From NCBI RefSeq assembly GCF_900100395.1, contig NZ_FNFB01000014.1:124001-188000 (forward strand): 64,000 nt of DNA, written 5' to 3'. Under the pieces are notes generated by a model. That model ran no database searches. It worked only from the letters and a program-made list of their open reading frames with translations, and was not told where the DNA came from. Position numbers and translations under genes: made by a program. Source of the DNA: Nonomuraea maritima. GTDB lineage: Bacteria > Actinomycetota > Actinomycetes > Streptosporangiales > Streptosporangiaceae. The number at the start of each line of letters is the position of its first letter. Position 1 is the first letter of the stretch. Below are positions 33,524 through 42,144 of the stretch, piece by piece.

Positions 33524-33871
33524 TCAGCGGTCCTGGATGAGGCCGAGGACGTTGCCGTCGAGGTCGGTGACGGTCGCCACCAGCCGGCCGCCGCCGACCT
33601 CGTGCGCGGCCTCCTTCACGACGGCCCCCGCGGCGGTCACCTCGGCCAGCTTCGCCTCGATGTCGTGGACGTGCCAGTAGGCCACCGGCGAGGTCATGCC
33701 CTGCGGCCCGCCGCCCGGCACCAGCCCGATGTGCTGGCCTTCGGCGTCGAAGCCGACGTAGTAGGGCGAGTCGGTCTGCGGCGCGACGCCGAGCAGGGCC
33801 GCGTACACCTCCTTGGCCTTGGCCAGGTCGGACACAGGGTGCAGCACGGTCTTGATGCCCTGGGTGGTCAT
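33524..33871 (-). CDS. VOC family (glyoxalase-like) protein
   Basis: A 115-residue single-domain vicinal oxygen chelate protein. KTVLHPVSDLAKAKEVYAAL and VAYWHVHDIEAKLAEV are typical, and the C-terminal TVTDLDGNVLGLIQD carries the metal-ligand-bearing strand. GGAG precedes ATG 33871. Small VOC proteins of this type serve as isomerases, dioxygenases or binding/resistance proteins; the role here is unknown. It is divergent from the LuxR-ATPase gene at 34014. Confidence 0.87.
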   Translation of the reverse strand: MTTQGIKTVLHPVSDLAKAKEVYAALLGVAPQTDSPYYVGFDAEGQHIGLVPGGGPQGMTSPVAYWHVHDIEAKLAEVTAAGAVVKEAAHEVGGGRLVATVTDLDGNVLGLIQDR

Positions 33872-33935
33872 GGTCGCTCCTGTCGGTCGTTGCTGTGTGG
33901 ATGTGGACAGTTTTGCTCCCGGCCTGGCGAACCCA

Positions 33936-33968
33936 CATCCGTGGTGACCACGGAACCGTCCACGGATG
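33936..33968. promoter_or_regulatory. Nested inverted repeats in the VOC/regulator divergent promoter
   Basis: CATCCGTGG (33936-33944) and its complement CCACGGATG (33960-33968) flank a 15-nt spacer that itself contains CCACGG, giving a second palindrome CCGTGGTGACCACGG (33939-33953). Three half-sites of the same sequence suggest an operator bound cooperatively, probably by the regulator encoded at 34014. Confidence 0.6.
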
Positions 33969-34013
33969 CCGATCCGGCTGTGGACACGGGACCAATTCCT
34001 GCAAACTTGGACG

Positions 34014-36755
34014 ATGCAGACAGCAGAAGTAGAGATCTCGCCTCGGGAAGCCGAGGTGCTGGAACTGGTCGCGGCCCATTTCAGCAACGCCGAGATCGCG
34101 GCACGGCTGTTCATCTCCGTCCGTACCGTGGAGAGTCACGTCTCCTCGCTGCTGCGCAAGCTGGAGGTGCCCGACCGGCGCGCGCTCGCGCGACGCGCGC
34201 CCGAGCCCGCGGACGGCGCCGCCGCGCCGTCGCATCCGGCACCCGTCCTGCCCGCCCCGCTGACCTCCTTCGTCGGACGGACGGGCGAACGCGCCGAGCT
34301 GGTCGAGCTGCTCAGGACGCATCGCCAGGTGACCGCCGTCGGCCCCGGCGGAGTGGGCAAGACCCGGCTCGCGCTGGCGGTGGCCGCGGAGGCGGCGGGC
34401 GACCACCCCGACGGTGTCTGGTTCGCCGACCTCGTCCCGGTCACCGACCCCGACCTCGTCGCCACCGCGGTCTCCGGGGCGATCGGCCTCGGCGAGCAGC
34501 CGGGCCGCGACATGACGGAATCCGTGCTCGCCGCGCTGGCCGACCGCCGTGCGCTGCTCGTGCTGGACAACTGCGAGCACGTACTGGACGGGGTGGCGCT
34601 GCTGGTCGAGCGGCTGCTGGCCGCGTGCCCCGGGGTGACGGTGCTGGCGACCAGCCGGGCGCGGCTGATGGTGCCGTTCGAACGGGTGTATCCGGTCCCG
34701 CCGCTGTCGCTGCCCGCCGACGGCGAGTCGGACGCGGTCGCGTTGTTCATGGACCGGGCCGCGGCGGTGGGCCGTCCGCTCGACCCCGAGGTGCGTGACC
34801 AGGTCGCCGCCATCTGCGAGCGTCTGGACGGGATGGCCCTCGCGATCGAGCTGGCCGCCGCCCGGTGCCCCACGCTCGGGCTCGACGGCATCACCGCCGC
34901 GCTGTCCCACCCGCTGCGGATGCTGACCGGCGGCTCCCGCGCCGACGAACGGCAGCGTTCCGTGCGCGGGGCGCTGGACTGGAGCCACGCCCTGCTGGCG
35001 CCGGACGACCGGGCGCTGCTGCGCCAGGTGTCGGTGTTCGTGGCGCCGTTCACGGCCGCGGCGGCGGCGGAGGTCGCCGGGGGCGAGGAGGGCATCGTCG
35101 CCGAGGGACTGGCCAGGCTGGCGGAGCAGAGCCTGCTCGTGGTGACCGCGTCGGCGGGCCGGACCGAGTACCGGGCCCTGGAGACCATCCGCCAGTACGC
35201 GATGGAACGGCTGTCCGAGGCCGGGGAACTGGCCGCGACCCGGTCCCGTCACGTCGGCTGGTGCCTGGCCAGGGCGGCCGAACTCGCGGTGACGCGGGAC
35301 GGCTGGCGGGCCCGCTTCGACGCGGTGGCCGACGACCTGCGCGCCGCCCTGGCATGGGCGGCCGACCAGCAGGACCGGCGCGCGGACGCGTACCGCCTCG
35401 CCGCCTGCCTGGCCGAGCTGGCCTTCACCCGGCACCTGATCGGCGAGTCCCAGGGACGCTACGAGCAGGCCGCCGCGCTCGCCGACGACGCTGCCGCCGC
35501 CGCGTCCATGCTCCGGCAGGCCGCGGCGGTGGCCGGCTGCCGGATGCACGGCGACGACATGTACCGCCTCTACCACGCGGCCGCGGACGCCGCCCGCCGC
35601 GCGGGCGACGCCGCCGGCGCCGCCTGCGACCTGGCGACCGCCGCCGCCCACGCCTACCGCTTCTCCGGCAAGTTCGTACGGGAACTGCCGCAGGAGGAGC
35701 TGCTCGCGTGCGTCGCCCAGGCGCGGGAGACCGCCGGCGACGACCCGGCGGCCCGGGCCGCGGTGGCGCTGGCCGAGGCCGGTCAGGCGCTCACCGAGCT
35801 CGCTGATCACCTCGACGACGCCACGGTCCGGGGGACGATCGCACGCGCCGGACACGCGGTCGAACTGGCTCACCGCACGGGTGACCCGCTCGCCGAGTCG
35901 GCCGCGCTCGACACGCTCACCTGCGCCCAGAGCTGGGCCGGCGACACGTTCGCCGCGGCCGGCACGGCCCGGCGCCGGATCACGCTGCTCTCGTCCGCGC
36001 CCGGCACCCCGGCCGCCACCCACGAGCTCGTCGAGGCGCTGGGCGAGGTCATCGAGGCGTTCCTCGGCACCGGCGACCTGCCGGGCGCCCGCCGGTGGGC
36101 GCGGCAGCTGGCGGACCATCCCCTGCTGTCGGAGGTCGGCGATCGCGCGACGGGCTGGCTGCTCGTGGCCGACGCGCTGGCGGGCGACGTCGAGGAGGTG
36201 CCGGCCGGCAGCGTCCGGTTCCTCGACGCGTGGCAGCGGGCCGGCAGCCCGGCCAGATCCGTCCTCGGCCCGCCGGCGGCCGCGGTGGCGATGACCCACG
36301 CGCTGCGCGGCGACCACGACGCCGCGCGCGACTGGCGCGCGGTGCTGGCCCGGCTCGACCCCTCACCGCGGAACACCCACGGCTACGGTGCCGTCTTCGA
36401 CGCGATGCTGCTGCTGCACCAAGGGCGGGCGGCGGAGGCGCTCGACCGGCTGGCGCCGGAACCGCGCGAGGTCTGGCAGTGGGTGACCTGGATCTGGCAT
36501 CACTGGTACGTCGCGCTGCGCGCCGAGGCCGCCGTACTCGCCGGCACCCCCGACGCCCACGACCGCGTCGCCGAGGCCCGGACCGTCGTGTCCGGCAACC
36601 CGGTCGCCACCGCCCTGGTCGACCGAGCCGCCGCCCTCCTCACCGGCGACCGGAAGGCACTACTGGAGACAGCAGCCGCCTTCACCACCGCCGGCTGCCC
36701 CTACCAGTCCACCCGAACCCTGCACCTCGCCGACGCGACCACGACCGCGAGGTGA
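34014..36755 (+). CDS. NB-ARC/AfsR-like ATPase with an N-terminal LuxR helix-turn-helix
   Basis: A 913-residue regulator. A LuxR DNA-binding domain stands at the very start (residues 6-62: ISPREAEVLELVAAHFSNAE, SVRTVESHVSSLLRKL). It is followed by a linker and the NB-ARC-like ATPase (TSFVGRTGERAELVELLR, P-loop GPGGVGKT at 110-117, ALLVLDNCEHVLDG, LATSRARL), then helical repeats. Most LuxR/ATPase fusions carry the helix-turn-helix at the C-terminus, so the order is reversed. ATG 34014 places the start after the nested palindromes; ATG 33966 would lie inside them. The hydrolase gene begins 5 bp after its stop and is cotranscribed. Confidence 0.88.
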   Translation: MQTAEVEISPREAEVLELVAAHFSNAEIAARLFISVRTVESHVSSLLRKLEVPDRRALARRAPEPADGAAAPSHPAPVLPAPLTSFVGRTGERAELVELLRTHRQVTAVGPGGVGKTRLALAVAAEAAGDHPDGVWFADLVPVTDPDLVATAVSGAIGLGEQPGRDMTESVLAALADRRALLVLDNCEHVLDGVALLVERLLAACPGVTVLATSRARLMVPFERVYPVPPLSLPADGESDAVALFMDRAAAVGRPLDPEVRDQVAAICERLDGMALAIELAAARCPTLGLDGITAALSHPLRMLTGGSRADERQRSVRGALDWSHALLAPDDRALLRQVSVFVAPFTAAAAAEVAGGEEGIVAEGLARLAEQSLLVVTASAGRTEYRALETIRQYAMERLSEAGELAATRSRHVGWCLARAAELAVTRDGWRARFDAVADDLRAALAWAADQQDRRADAYRLAACLAELAFTRHLIGESQGRYEQAAALADDAAAAASMLRQAAAVAGCRMHGDDMYRLYHAAADAARRAGDAAGAACDLATAAAHAYRFSGKFVRELPQEELLACVAQARETAGDDPAARAAVALAEAGQALTELADHLDDATVRGTIARAGHAVELAHRTGDPLAESAALDTLTCAQSWAGDTFAAAGTARRRITLLSSAPGTPAATHELVEALGEVIEAFLGTGDLPGARRWARQLADHPLLSEVGDRATGWLLVADALAGDVEEVPAGSVRFLDAWQRAGSPARSVLGPPAAAVAMTHALRGDHDAARDWRAVLARLDPSPRNTHGYGAVFDAMLLLHQGRAAEALDRLAPEPREVWQWVTWIWHHWYVALRAEAAVLAGTPDAHDRVAEARTVVSGNPVATALVDRAAALLTGDRKALLETAAAFTTAGCPYQSTRTLHLADATTTAR

Positions 36756-36759
36756 TCTC

Positions 36760-37623
36760 GTGCCCCTCACCACCGAGGTCTACCGGACCCCGGCCGGCCA
36801 GCAGGCCGTCGCCGAGTGGTGCGCCGCGCGGCTCGACCGATGGCCGGTCGCGCACGAGCGGCAGCTCATCCCCACCAGCGCGGGCGAGACCCACCTGACC
36901 ACCGCCGGGACCGGCTCGGACCTGGTCGTGCTGCTGCCGGGCACCAACGCCAACGCCGCCACCTACCTGCCGCCGGCCGCCGCGCTAGCGCGGCGCGGGC
37001 CGGTCGTCATCGCCGACCTGCCCGGCCGGCCCGGGCTCAGCGCCGCGAGCCGTCCCCGCCGCGACCGCCTCCAGTGGTACGGACGCTGGCTGGCCGACGT
37101 CCTCGAACAGATCGGCGACCGCCAGGCCGTCGTGCTCGGCCACTCCCTCGGCGGGGCGATCGCGCCGGCCTGCGACTCGCCCAGGATCGCGGCCCGGGTC
37201 CTGGTCTCCACCGGCGGCCTGACCCGGCTGCGGGTCGGCCCGGCGCTGCTCGCCGCCACCATGAGCTGGTTGGCGCGCCCTACCCCAGCCCGCAGCGCGG
37301 CCCTGCTGGGCCACTTCGTCGCACCCGGCCACACCGTGCCGTCCACGCTCGTCGACTGGTACACCCTCGTCGCCCGCCACTGCCGGTCCACCCTCGCGCC
37401 ACCACCGCTACCGGCCGAGACGCTGCGGCGGTGCGGGGCCGTACCGTGCCTCGTGGCCACCGGCGAGCACGACGTCTTCCTCCCGCCCCGGCGCCTGCGC
37501 CCAGCGGCCCGACGCCACCTGGCCACCGCGCTGCACGTCATCCCCGACGCCGGACACCTCGTCACCGACGAACACCCCCACCGGATCACGGCCCTACTCG
37601 ACGAGATCCCACCCCGCCCCTGA
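36760..37623 (+). CDS. Alpha/beta hydrolase
   Basis: A 287-residue serine hydrolase. LVVLLPGTNANAATYLPPAA is the oxyanion region, VVLGHSLGGA the nucleophile elbow, and HVIPDAGHLVTDEHP supplies the His. GTG 36760 follows GAGGTG and lies 4 nt after the preceding regulator stop, so it is probably the regulator's partner or target. Substrate unknown. Confidence 0.85.
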   Translation: MPLTTEVYRTPAGQQAVAEWCAARLDRWPVAHERQLIPTSAGETHLTTAGTGSDLVVLLPGTNANAATYLPPAAALARRGPVVIADLPGRPGLSAASRPRRDRLQWYGRWLADVLEQIGDRQAVVLGHSLGGAIAPACDSPRIAARVLVSTGGLTRLRVGPALLAATMSWLARPTPARSAALLGHFVAPGHTVPSTLVDWYTLVARHCRSTLAPPPLPAETLRRCGAVPCLVATGEHDVFLPPRRLRPAARRHLATALHVIPDAGHLVTDEHPHRITALLDEIPPRP

Positions 37624-37671
37624 TCAGGTGAGCCGGCCGCGCTTGGACGCCATGACGATAAGGTCGCGTTC

Positions 37672-38142
37672 ATGGCAGATTGGGAGCTTCGCCCGGCTTC
37701 GGCGGCGGACGTCGAGAGGGTGGCGGAGCTGCGGGCCGTGGTGCTGAGGCCGGACCTCGAACGCCTCGGACGCTACGACGAGCAGCGCGTACGCCGGCGG
37801 CTCCGCGACGGGTTCGCTCCGGAGCACAGCTGGCTGATCACGGTAGGCGGCTACTTCGCCGGCAGCGTCGCCCTGCGTCCGGACGGGGACACGTACTGGC
37901 TCGAACACTTCTACCTCACCCCCGAGACGCAGGGCGCGGGAATCGGCTCCGCCGTCCTGCGCCACCTCCTGGACCGGTGCGACCACGAGCACACGCCGGT
38001 CCGCCTGAACGTCCTGCAGGGCAGCCCGGCCCGCCGTTTGTACGAACGCCACGGGTTCACCCCGGAGACCCAGGACGAGGTGGACGTCATCATGCTCCGC
38101 ACCCCACCCCCGGCAGAGAAGGGCACCTCGGACGCGCGCTGA
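37672..38142 (+). CDS. GNAT family N-acetyltransferase
   Basis: A 156-residue acetyltransferase. Motif A is HFYLTPETQGAGIGSAVLRH with the Q/RxxGxG/A acetyl-CoA loop (QGAGIG), and motif B is NVLQGSPARRLYERHGFTPE. It transfers acetyl from acetyl-CoA to an unknown amine. Short gap after the hydrolase gene; the end is followed by the convergent ArsR-like gene. Confidence 0.9.
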   Translation: MADWELRPASAADVERVAELRAVVLRPDLERLGRYDEQRVRRRLRDGFAPEHSWLITVGGYFAGSVALRPDGDTYWLEHFYLTPETQGAGIGSAVLRHLLDRCDHEHTPVRLNVLQGSPARRLYERHGFTPETQDEVDVIMLRTPPPAEKGTSDAR

Positions 38143-38200
38143 CCCGACGAGCCCGCCCCAGGCTCATGCTCGACTGGCCAGGCGCATCCAGTCGCGCTGC

Positions 38201-39241
38201 TCATGGCTGCCGGCTGGTTCCAGCTCGTGCGTCTCGTGCGATTGTGGGTTCGCTGCCGGTGAGGAGTGCTTCGGCGACCGCCGTGCGGGCGTACAGGACG
38301 TATCGGCCCGTGCGGTGGGCGGTGCAGAGGCCGGCGCGGCGTAGCGCGGTGAGGTGCTGGTTCGTGCCCGCCTCCGACAGCCGCAGGCGGGCGGCGAGGG
38401 CCCGGGTCGAGGCGGGCTGGGTGAGTTCTGCGAGCAGCCTCGCCCTGGTCCTGCCGAGGACGGCGGCCAGCGCGGCGGGCACGTCGCCGTCGCCGCGCTC
38501 CCACAGCGTCGCGATGCCGGGCGGCGGGTAGCGGACGGCGGGCTGCCCTGGCGGCGACGTCACCGAGAAGATGCGTGGCCAGCTGAACACCGACGGCACC
38601 AGCAGCAGTCCGAGCCCGCGCAGCGGCCTGACCCCCGACACGTACGCGTTGGGCAGCCGCAGCGTGTGCCCGTTCCAGCTCACCGCCGGGTCGAGGTCGG
38701 CCAGCATGCGTCGCACCCCACCCGCCGCGAGCAGCCGCGCGCGGCGGAGCACGTCACCTTCGAGCAGCCCGGCGACGCGCGGCCAGTAGGGGGCCATCGC
38801 CGCCTCCCAGTAGTCGGCGATCTGCCGGGCCAGCACCTCCAGCCCCTGGTCGGGGTCGGCGTAGAGGAATTCCGTCCGTTTCGTCAGCGGCACGCCCCAC
38901 CCGTCGAGGTCGTCCCTGACCCGATGGGCGAGACCCCGCATGGTGGCCAGCTCGACCTCCAGGTCCGGCACGGCGGTCGACGGCGGCGGGCACACGAACC
39001 CCACGATCGACACCGTCGGAACCGGCACCAGATCGGACAACAGCCGCCAGTCGACGTCCGCCAGCCGCCTGCGGACCTGGTCGGCCCACGGCCTCAGCAC
39101 GGCGTGCGCGGCGGGGTTCTTCAGCACCCGCACGCTGGCCACGACCTCCCAGAGCGGCGAGATCGCGAAGCGGGTGCTGGCGATGTCCTGGGCGGTGAAG
39201 GCGAGTTCGAGGCCGATCGATTCGCTCCTGACGTGATTCAT
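38201..39241 (-). CDS. ArsR-like winged-helix regulator with large N-terminal domain
   Basis: A 346-residue protein with the winged helix at the C-terminus (RTRARLLAELTQPASTRALA, LSEAGTNQHLTALRRAGL, HRTGRYVLYART). Its N-terminal two thirds, beginning ESIGLELAFTAQDIASTRFA and with WADQVRRRLADVDWRLL, are the DUF5937-like domain of actinobacterial repressors. It is divergent from the MFS gene with only 36 bp between starts, so it very probably controls that exporter and itself. Confidence 0.87.
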   Translation of the reverse strand: MNHVRSESIGLELAFTAQDIASTRFAISPLWEVVASVRVLKNPAAHAVLRPWADQVRRRLADVDWRLLSDLVPVPTVSIVGFVCPPPSTAVPDLEVELATMRGLAHRVRDDLDGWGVPLTKRTEFLYADPDQGLEVLARQIADYWEAAMAPYWPRVAGLLEGDVLRRARLLAAGGVRRMLADLDPAVSWNGHTLRLPNAYVSGVRPLRGLGLLLVPSVFSWPRIFSVTSPPGQPAVRYPPPGIATLWERGDGDVPAALAAVLGRTRARLLAELTQPASTRALAARLRLSEAGTNQHLTALRRAGLCTAHRTGRYVLYARTAVAEALLTGSEPTIARDARAGTSRQP

Positions 39242-39277
39242 GGCGCGATGTCCCGATGGTTGCCCATCGTGTGCCTC

Positions 39278-40489
39278 ATGACAAGGACGAACCTTCTGCG
39301 CGACGCGGCCTTCCGCAACGTCTACCTGTCGAGCTCTGTGAGCGCGTTCGGCAGCCAGGTCGGTTACGTGGCGCTCCCGCTGGTCGCCGTCCTGGCGCTG
39401 CACGCGGGTCCGGGCGAGGTCGGCCTGCTCAGCGGGCTCGGCACCCTGGCGGTGCTGGTGGCCGGCCTGCCCGCCGGGGCGTGGGTGGACCGGGTGCGGC
39501 GGCTGCCCGTCATGATCGCGGCGGACCTGGCACGTGCCGCGCTGTTCGCCTCGGTGCCCGTCCTGTGGTGGGTGGGTGAGCTGACGATGGGACAGCTGTA
39601 CGCGGTGGCGATCACCGCCGGGATCTGCACGCTCTTCTTCGACGTCGCATCCCAGAGCCTGGTGCCCCAGCTGGTCGGGCGCGAACGGCTGACCGCCGCC
39701 AACTCCTTACTCGTCGGCACGAACGCCGCCATGGACATCTCGGGCCGGAGCTTCGCCGGCGTGCTCGTCGGGGTGGTCGGCGCACCGTCGGCGATCGCGC
39801 TCGACGCGCTGAGCTACCTGTGGTCGGCAGCCTTCCTCGCACGCCTGCGCAGCCCCGGCCCGCCGCCCGCCGCACCGGGTGAACGCGTTGCCCGGCGCAT
39901 CGGAGACGGCCTGCTGTTCGTCTTCGGCCACCCGATCCTGCGGGCCGCCCTGCTGCAGGGCACGATGGTGAACCTCGGCTTCCCCCTGTACGCCGTCCTG
40001 TTGCCCGTTCTGCTGGTATCCCAGCTGGGTCATCCCGAATGGGTGCTCGGGGCGTACCTTTCCATCGGCGGGCTCGGGACGCTCGCCGGCTCCGCCACTG
40101 CGCATCTCGTGGGCAGGCGGCTCGGCAGGGGCCGCGCGGCCTGGATCGTCAGCCTCATCACCACCCCGGCGGCGCTCGTCGTCCCGTTCGTCGGCGACGG
40201 CGCCTGGACGTGGATCGCCGCGGCGGGGTGGTTCGTCCTGACGTATCGGACGGGGTTGAACAACGTGCTGCTGGTCAGCTTCCGGCAGGAGGTCACGCCG
40301 GACGCGATGCTGGGCCGGATGACCGCCACGACGCGCCTGCTCCTGATGGGCGCGGTGGGGGCCGGCGGGCTGCTCGCCGGCCTGATCGGCGAGGTGTGGG
40401 ACGTACGGACGGCGATGTGGGCGGGGGCGGCGTGCATGTCGCTGAGCTGGCTCCCCATCTTCCTGTCCCCCCTCAGACAACACCACTGA
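39278..40489 (+). CDS. MFS transporter (MFS_3 efflux type)
   Basis: A 403-residue, about 12-helix exporter: LRDAAFRNVYLSSSVSAFGS at the N-terminus, GAWVDRVRRLPVM in loop 2, and FLSPLRQHH at the end. ATG 39278 has no ribosome site; ATG 39248 (MSRWLPIVC) is an alternative. The 36-bp gap to the divergent ArsR-like gene must hold both promoters, so leaderless transcription is likely. Substrate unknown; drug efflux is the usual role. Confidence 0.88.
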   Translation: MTRTNLLRDAAFRNVYLSSSVSAFGSQVGYVALPLVAVLALHAGPGEVGLLSGLGTLAVLVAGLPAGAWVDRVRRLPVMIAADLARAALFASVPVLWWVGELTMGQLYAVAITAGICTLFFDVASQSLVPQLVGRERLTAANSLLVGTNAAMDISGRSFAGVLVGVVGAPSAIALDALSYLWSAAFLARLRSPGPPPAAPGERVARRIGDGLLFVFGHPILRAALLQGTMVNLGFPLYAVLLPVLLVSQLGHPEWVLGAYLSIGGLGTLAGSATAHLVGRRLGRGRAAWIVSLITTPAALVVPFVGDGAWTWIAAAGWFVLTYRTGLNNVLLVSFRQEVTPDAMLGRMTATTRLLLMGAVGAGGLLAGLIGEVWDVRTAMWAGAACMSLSWLPIFLSPLRQHH

Positions 40490-40602
40490 GCACAGCACCA
40501 CTGAGCACGGCACCGCAGGCCCACAACTCCCGCCCTTCGACGGCCGTTCTTTCCCGGCCGCCCGTGCCACTCGCGGGGAGGGCCCGTCCCACGCGCCGAC
40601 GT

Positions 40603-40642
40603 GACGAATGCCGTGGCGAACGGATTCGCCACGGCATTCGTC
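40603..40642. terminator. Perfect bidirectional terminator between convergent genes
   Basis: An 18-bp perfect stem (40603-40620 with 40625-40642) and a CGGA loop, midway between the MFS stop and the repeat-protein stop. The 215-bp intergenic stretch holds nothing else recognisable. Confidence 0.85.
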
Positions 40643-40704
40643 ATCTTGCGGACGGGAACGACCTTCTCGACCGCTGGTCGTGATGCTGGAAACTGCTTCC
40701 GGCG

Positions 40705-41772
40705 TCAGAGCCAGATGCGCTCGCGCTCGTCCCGGCCGTGACTGTCACGGGTGTCGCGCATGCGGTCCTGGCCCTTCTCGCTCTGGAGCCACCAGTCGTT
40801 GTCACGGGTGTCGCCGTCACGCTCCTGGCCCCACTCGTCCTGGTCCCAGTCGTTGCGGCCCCACTCGTTGCGGTCGAGCCCGTCCTCCTCGCGCCCGTCG
40901 CGGTCCCACTCGTTGCGGTCGAGCTCGTTCCGGTCCCAGCTGTTGCGGTCCCACTTGTCGTGGTCGCGCTTGTTCTGGTCCTCACCGTCGAAGATCCACT
41001 CGTTCCGGTCGCGGCCATCCTGGTCGCGCCCGTCACGGTCCCACTTGTTGCGGTCCTCGGCGTCGCGGATCCACCTGTTGCGGTCCTCGGCGTCGCGGAT
41101 CCACCTGTTGCGGTCCTCGGCGTCGCGGATCCACTCGTCGCGGTCGAGCCTGTCCTCGGCGCGCCCGTCCTGGTCGCTCCGGTTCTGGTCCCACTCGTTG
41201 CGGTCCCAGCCGTCATGGTCGCGTCCGTCGTCGCGCCACTTGCCGTGGTCCACCTTGTCGTGCTCGACCTGGTCGCGGCCGGACTCCTCGTGCCACCTGT
41301 CCTGCTGCCACTCGTCGAACTTCTCGCGATCCGCCTCTTCGTGGTGCCGGTCCTCGTGGGCCTGCCCGTCGAACCCGTCGTGGGCTACCTCGCTACCCCG
41401 GTCATGGTGCCATTTTTCGTATTTGCCGAAGATGAGGTGGCCGTACAGGAATTCCCCGCGCTCGCCGTCTTCGCGATCCCAATTGCTGGAGGCGCTGTGG
41501 TCCTGCTTGTCCGACTTTTCCTCGTGGTGACCATCGTCGTGGTGCTCGTGGCCGTGGTGGTTCCTTGTGTGGAGATTTGACCAGAGAGGTCCGCAGATTG
41601 GCGGAAAGAGCATGAGGCAGCCCACGCCCATCCCGGCGTTGGCGGGAACGGCGCCGGCACTCGTCGCCCCCTGGGCGGCCGGTGCGAAGAGAAGGCCGGC
41701 TGCGAGAGCAGCCACGGGGAGCGTGGCGACACGCCTGCAACGCAGACGCGACCGCTGGATTTCAGTGTTCAC
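40705..41772 (-). CDS. Secreted Asp/Arg/Trp-rich five-residue-repeat protein
   Basis: A 355-residue protein with an N-terminal signal (VATLPVAALAAGLLFAPAAQ, cleavage near residue 35), a short hydrophobic segment (GVGCLMLFPPICGPLW) and a His-rich stretch (HTRNHHGHEHHDDGHHEE). About 200 residues then repeat every five positions, roughly W/L/E/R - D - R/Q - N/D - E/G/K/R (WDRNE, LDRNE, WIRDA, EDRNR). One 30-nt unit (WIRDAEDRNR) is tandemly present three times at 41041-41130. It is highly charged, without Cys in the repeats, and probably extended or disordered. GTG 41772 has AAGG close by. I know no family; a hydration, metal-binding or envelope-associated role is possible. Confidence 0.7.
   Translation of the reverse strand: MNTEIQRSRLRCRRVATLPVAALAAGLLFAPAAQGATSAGAVPANAGMGVGCLMLFPPICGPLWSNLHTRNHHGHEHHDDGHHEEKSDKQDHSASSNWDREDGERGEFLYGHLIFGKYEKWHHDRGSEVAHDGFDGQAHEDRHHEEADREKFDEWQQDRWHEESGRDQVEHDKVDHGKWRDDGRDHDGWDRNEWDQNRSDQDGRAEDRLDRDEWIRDAEDRNRWIRDAEDRNRWIRDAEDRNKWDRDGRDQDGRDRNEWIFDGEDQNKRDHDKWDRNSWDRNELDRNEWDRDGREEDGLDRNEWGRNDWDQDEWGQERDGDTRDNDWWLQSEKGQDRMRDTRDSHGRDERERIWL
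41041..41130 (-). repeat. Three tandem 30-bp repeats within the repeat protein
   Basis: Three adjacent 30-bp units, the second and third identical and the first differing by a base or two. Each encodes ten residues of the form WIRDAEDRNR. They sit in a longer field with 15-bp (five-codon) periodicity, consistent with expansion by slippage or unequal recombination. Confidence 0.85.
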
Positions 41773-41980
41773 GTGCCTTTTTGTCCATTCGTGGGATCGA
41801 CTGTTGCGGTGGCATAAGGACCGAAACAGACATACCCAGAAGGATCATCTCGGTTAACTTAATGAATCCAAACAACCCGCCAAGCATAATCACCCCAAAA
41901 ACCCCATCCCCCAACAAGGATTTTAGGCTTGTTTGCGTGACACACCCCGTCCAACAACACCTACTTCCATCAATTCCCAT
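41762..41980 (-). CDS. Possible small membrane protein, low-GC, uncertain
   Basis: A 72-codon frame upstream of the repeat-protein gene, overlapping its start by 11 bp. A hydrophobic run (VFGVIMLGGLFGFIKLTEMI) could be one membrane helix. Codon use is atypical for this genome (AAA, TTA, ATT, TTT), and the segment 41840-42010 is clearly poorer in G+C than its surroundings. It may be a real small gene of foreign origin or just AT-rich promoter DNA. The rest of 41773-42144 shows no gene. Confidence 0.25.
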   Translation of the reverse strand: MGIDGSRCCWTGCVTQTSLKSLLGDGVFGVIMLGGLFGFIKLTEMILLGMSVSVLMPPQQSIPRMDKKAREH

Positions 41981-42144
41981 TCAGCCGCCTATAACCGACG
42001 CAGACCCCGTACCATCCCGAAAACCACCCCCACCGACCGCGCGTCGCTCGCTCTGCGACCTTCCTCGCTCCGCCCAAGTACGCGAAGATCCCGTACGGCC
42101 CGTCATACGGCGAGCAATCATGGCGAATGAGGAGATGAAGGACG

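Noticed and set aside
31567..33540. Long frames overlapping the DHFR-like and SDR genes
   Set aside because: They are Arg/Pro/Ala-rich out-of-frame shadows produced by high GC; the family matches lie in the other frames.
40738..41580. Plus-strand frame of 280 Val/Ala/Leu-rich codons opposite the repeat protein
   Set aside because: It is the antisense image of the D/R/N/W repeats, has no ribosome site, and an unbroken hydrophobic repeat without charged loops is not a credible membrane protein.
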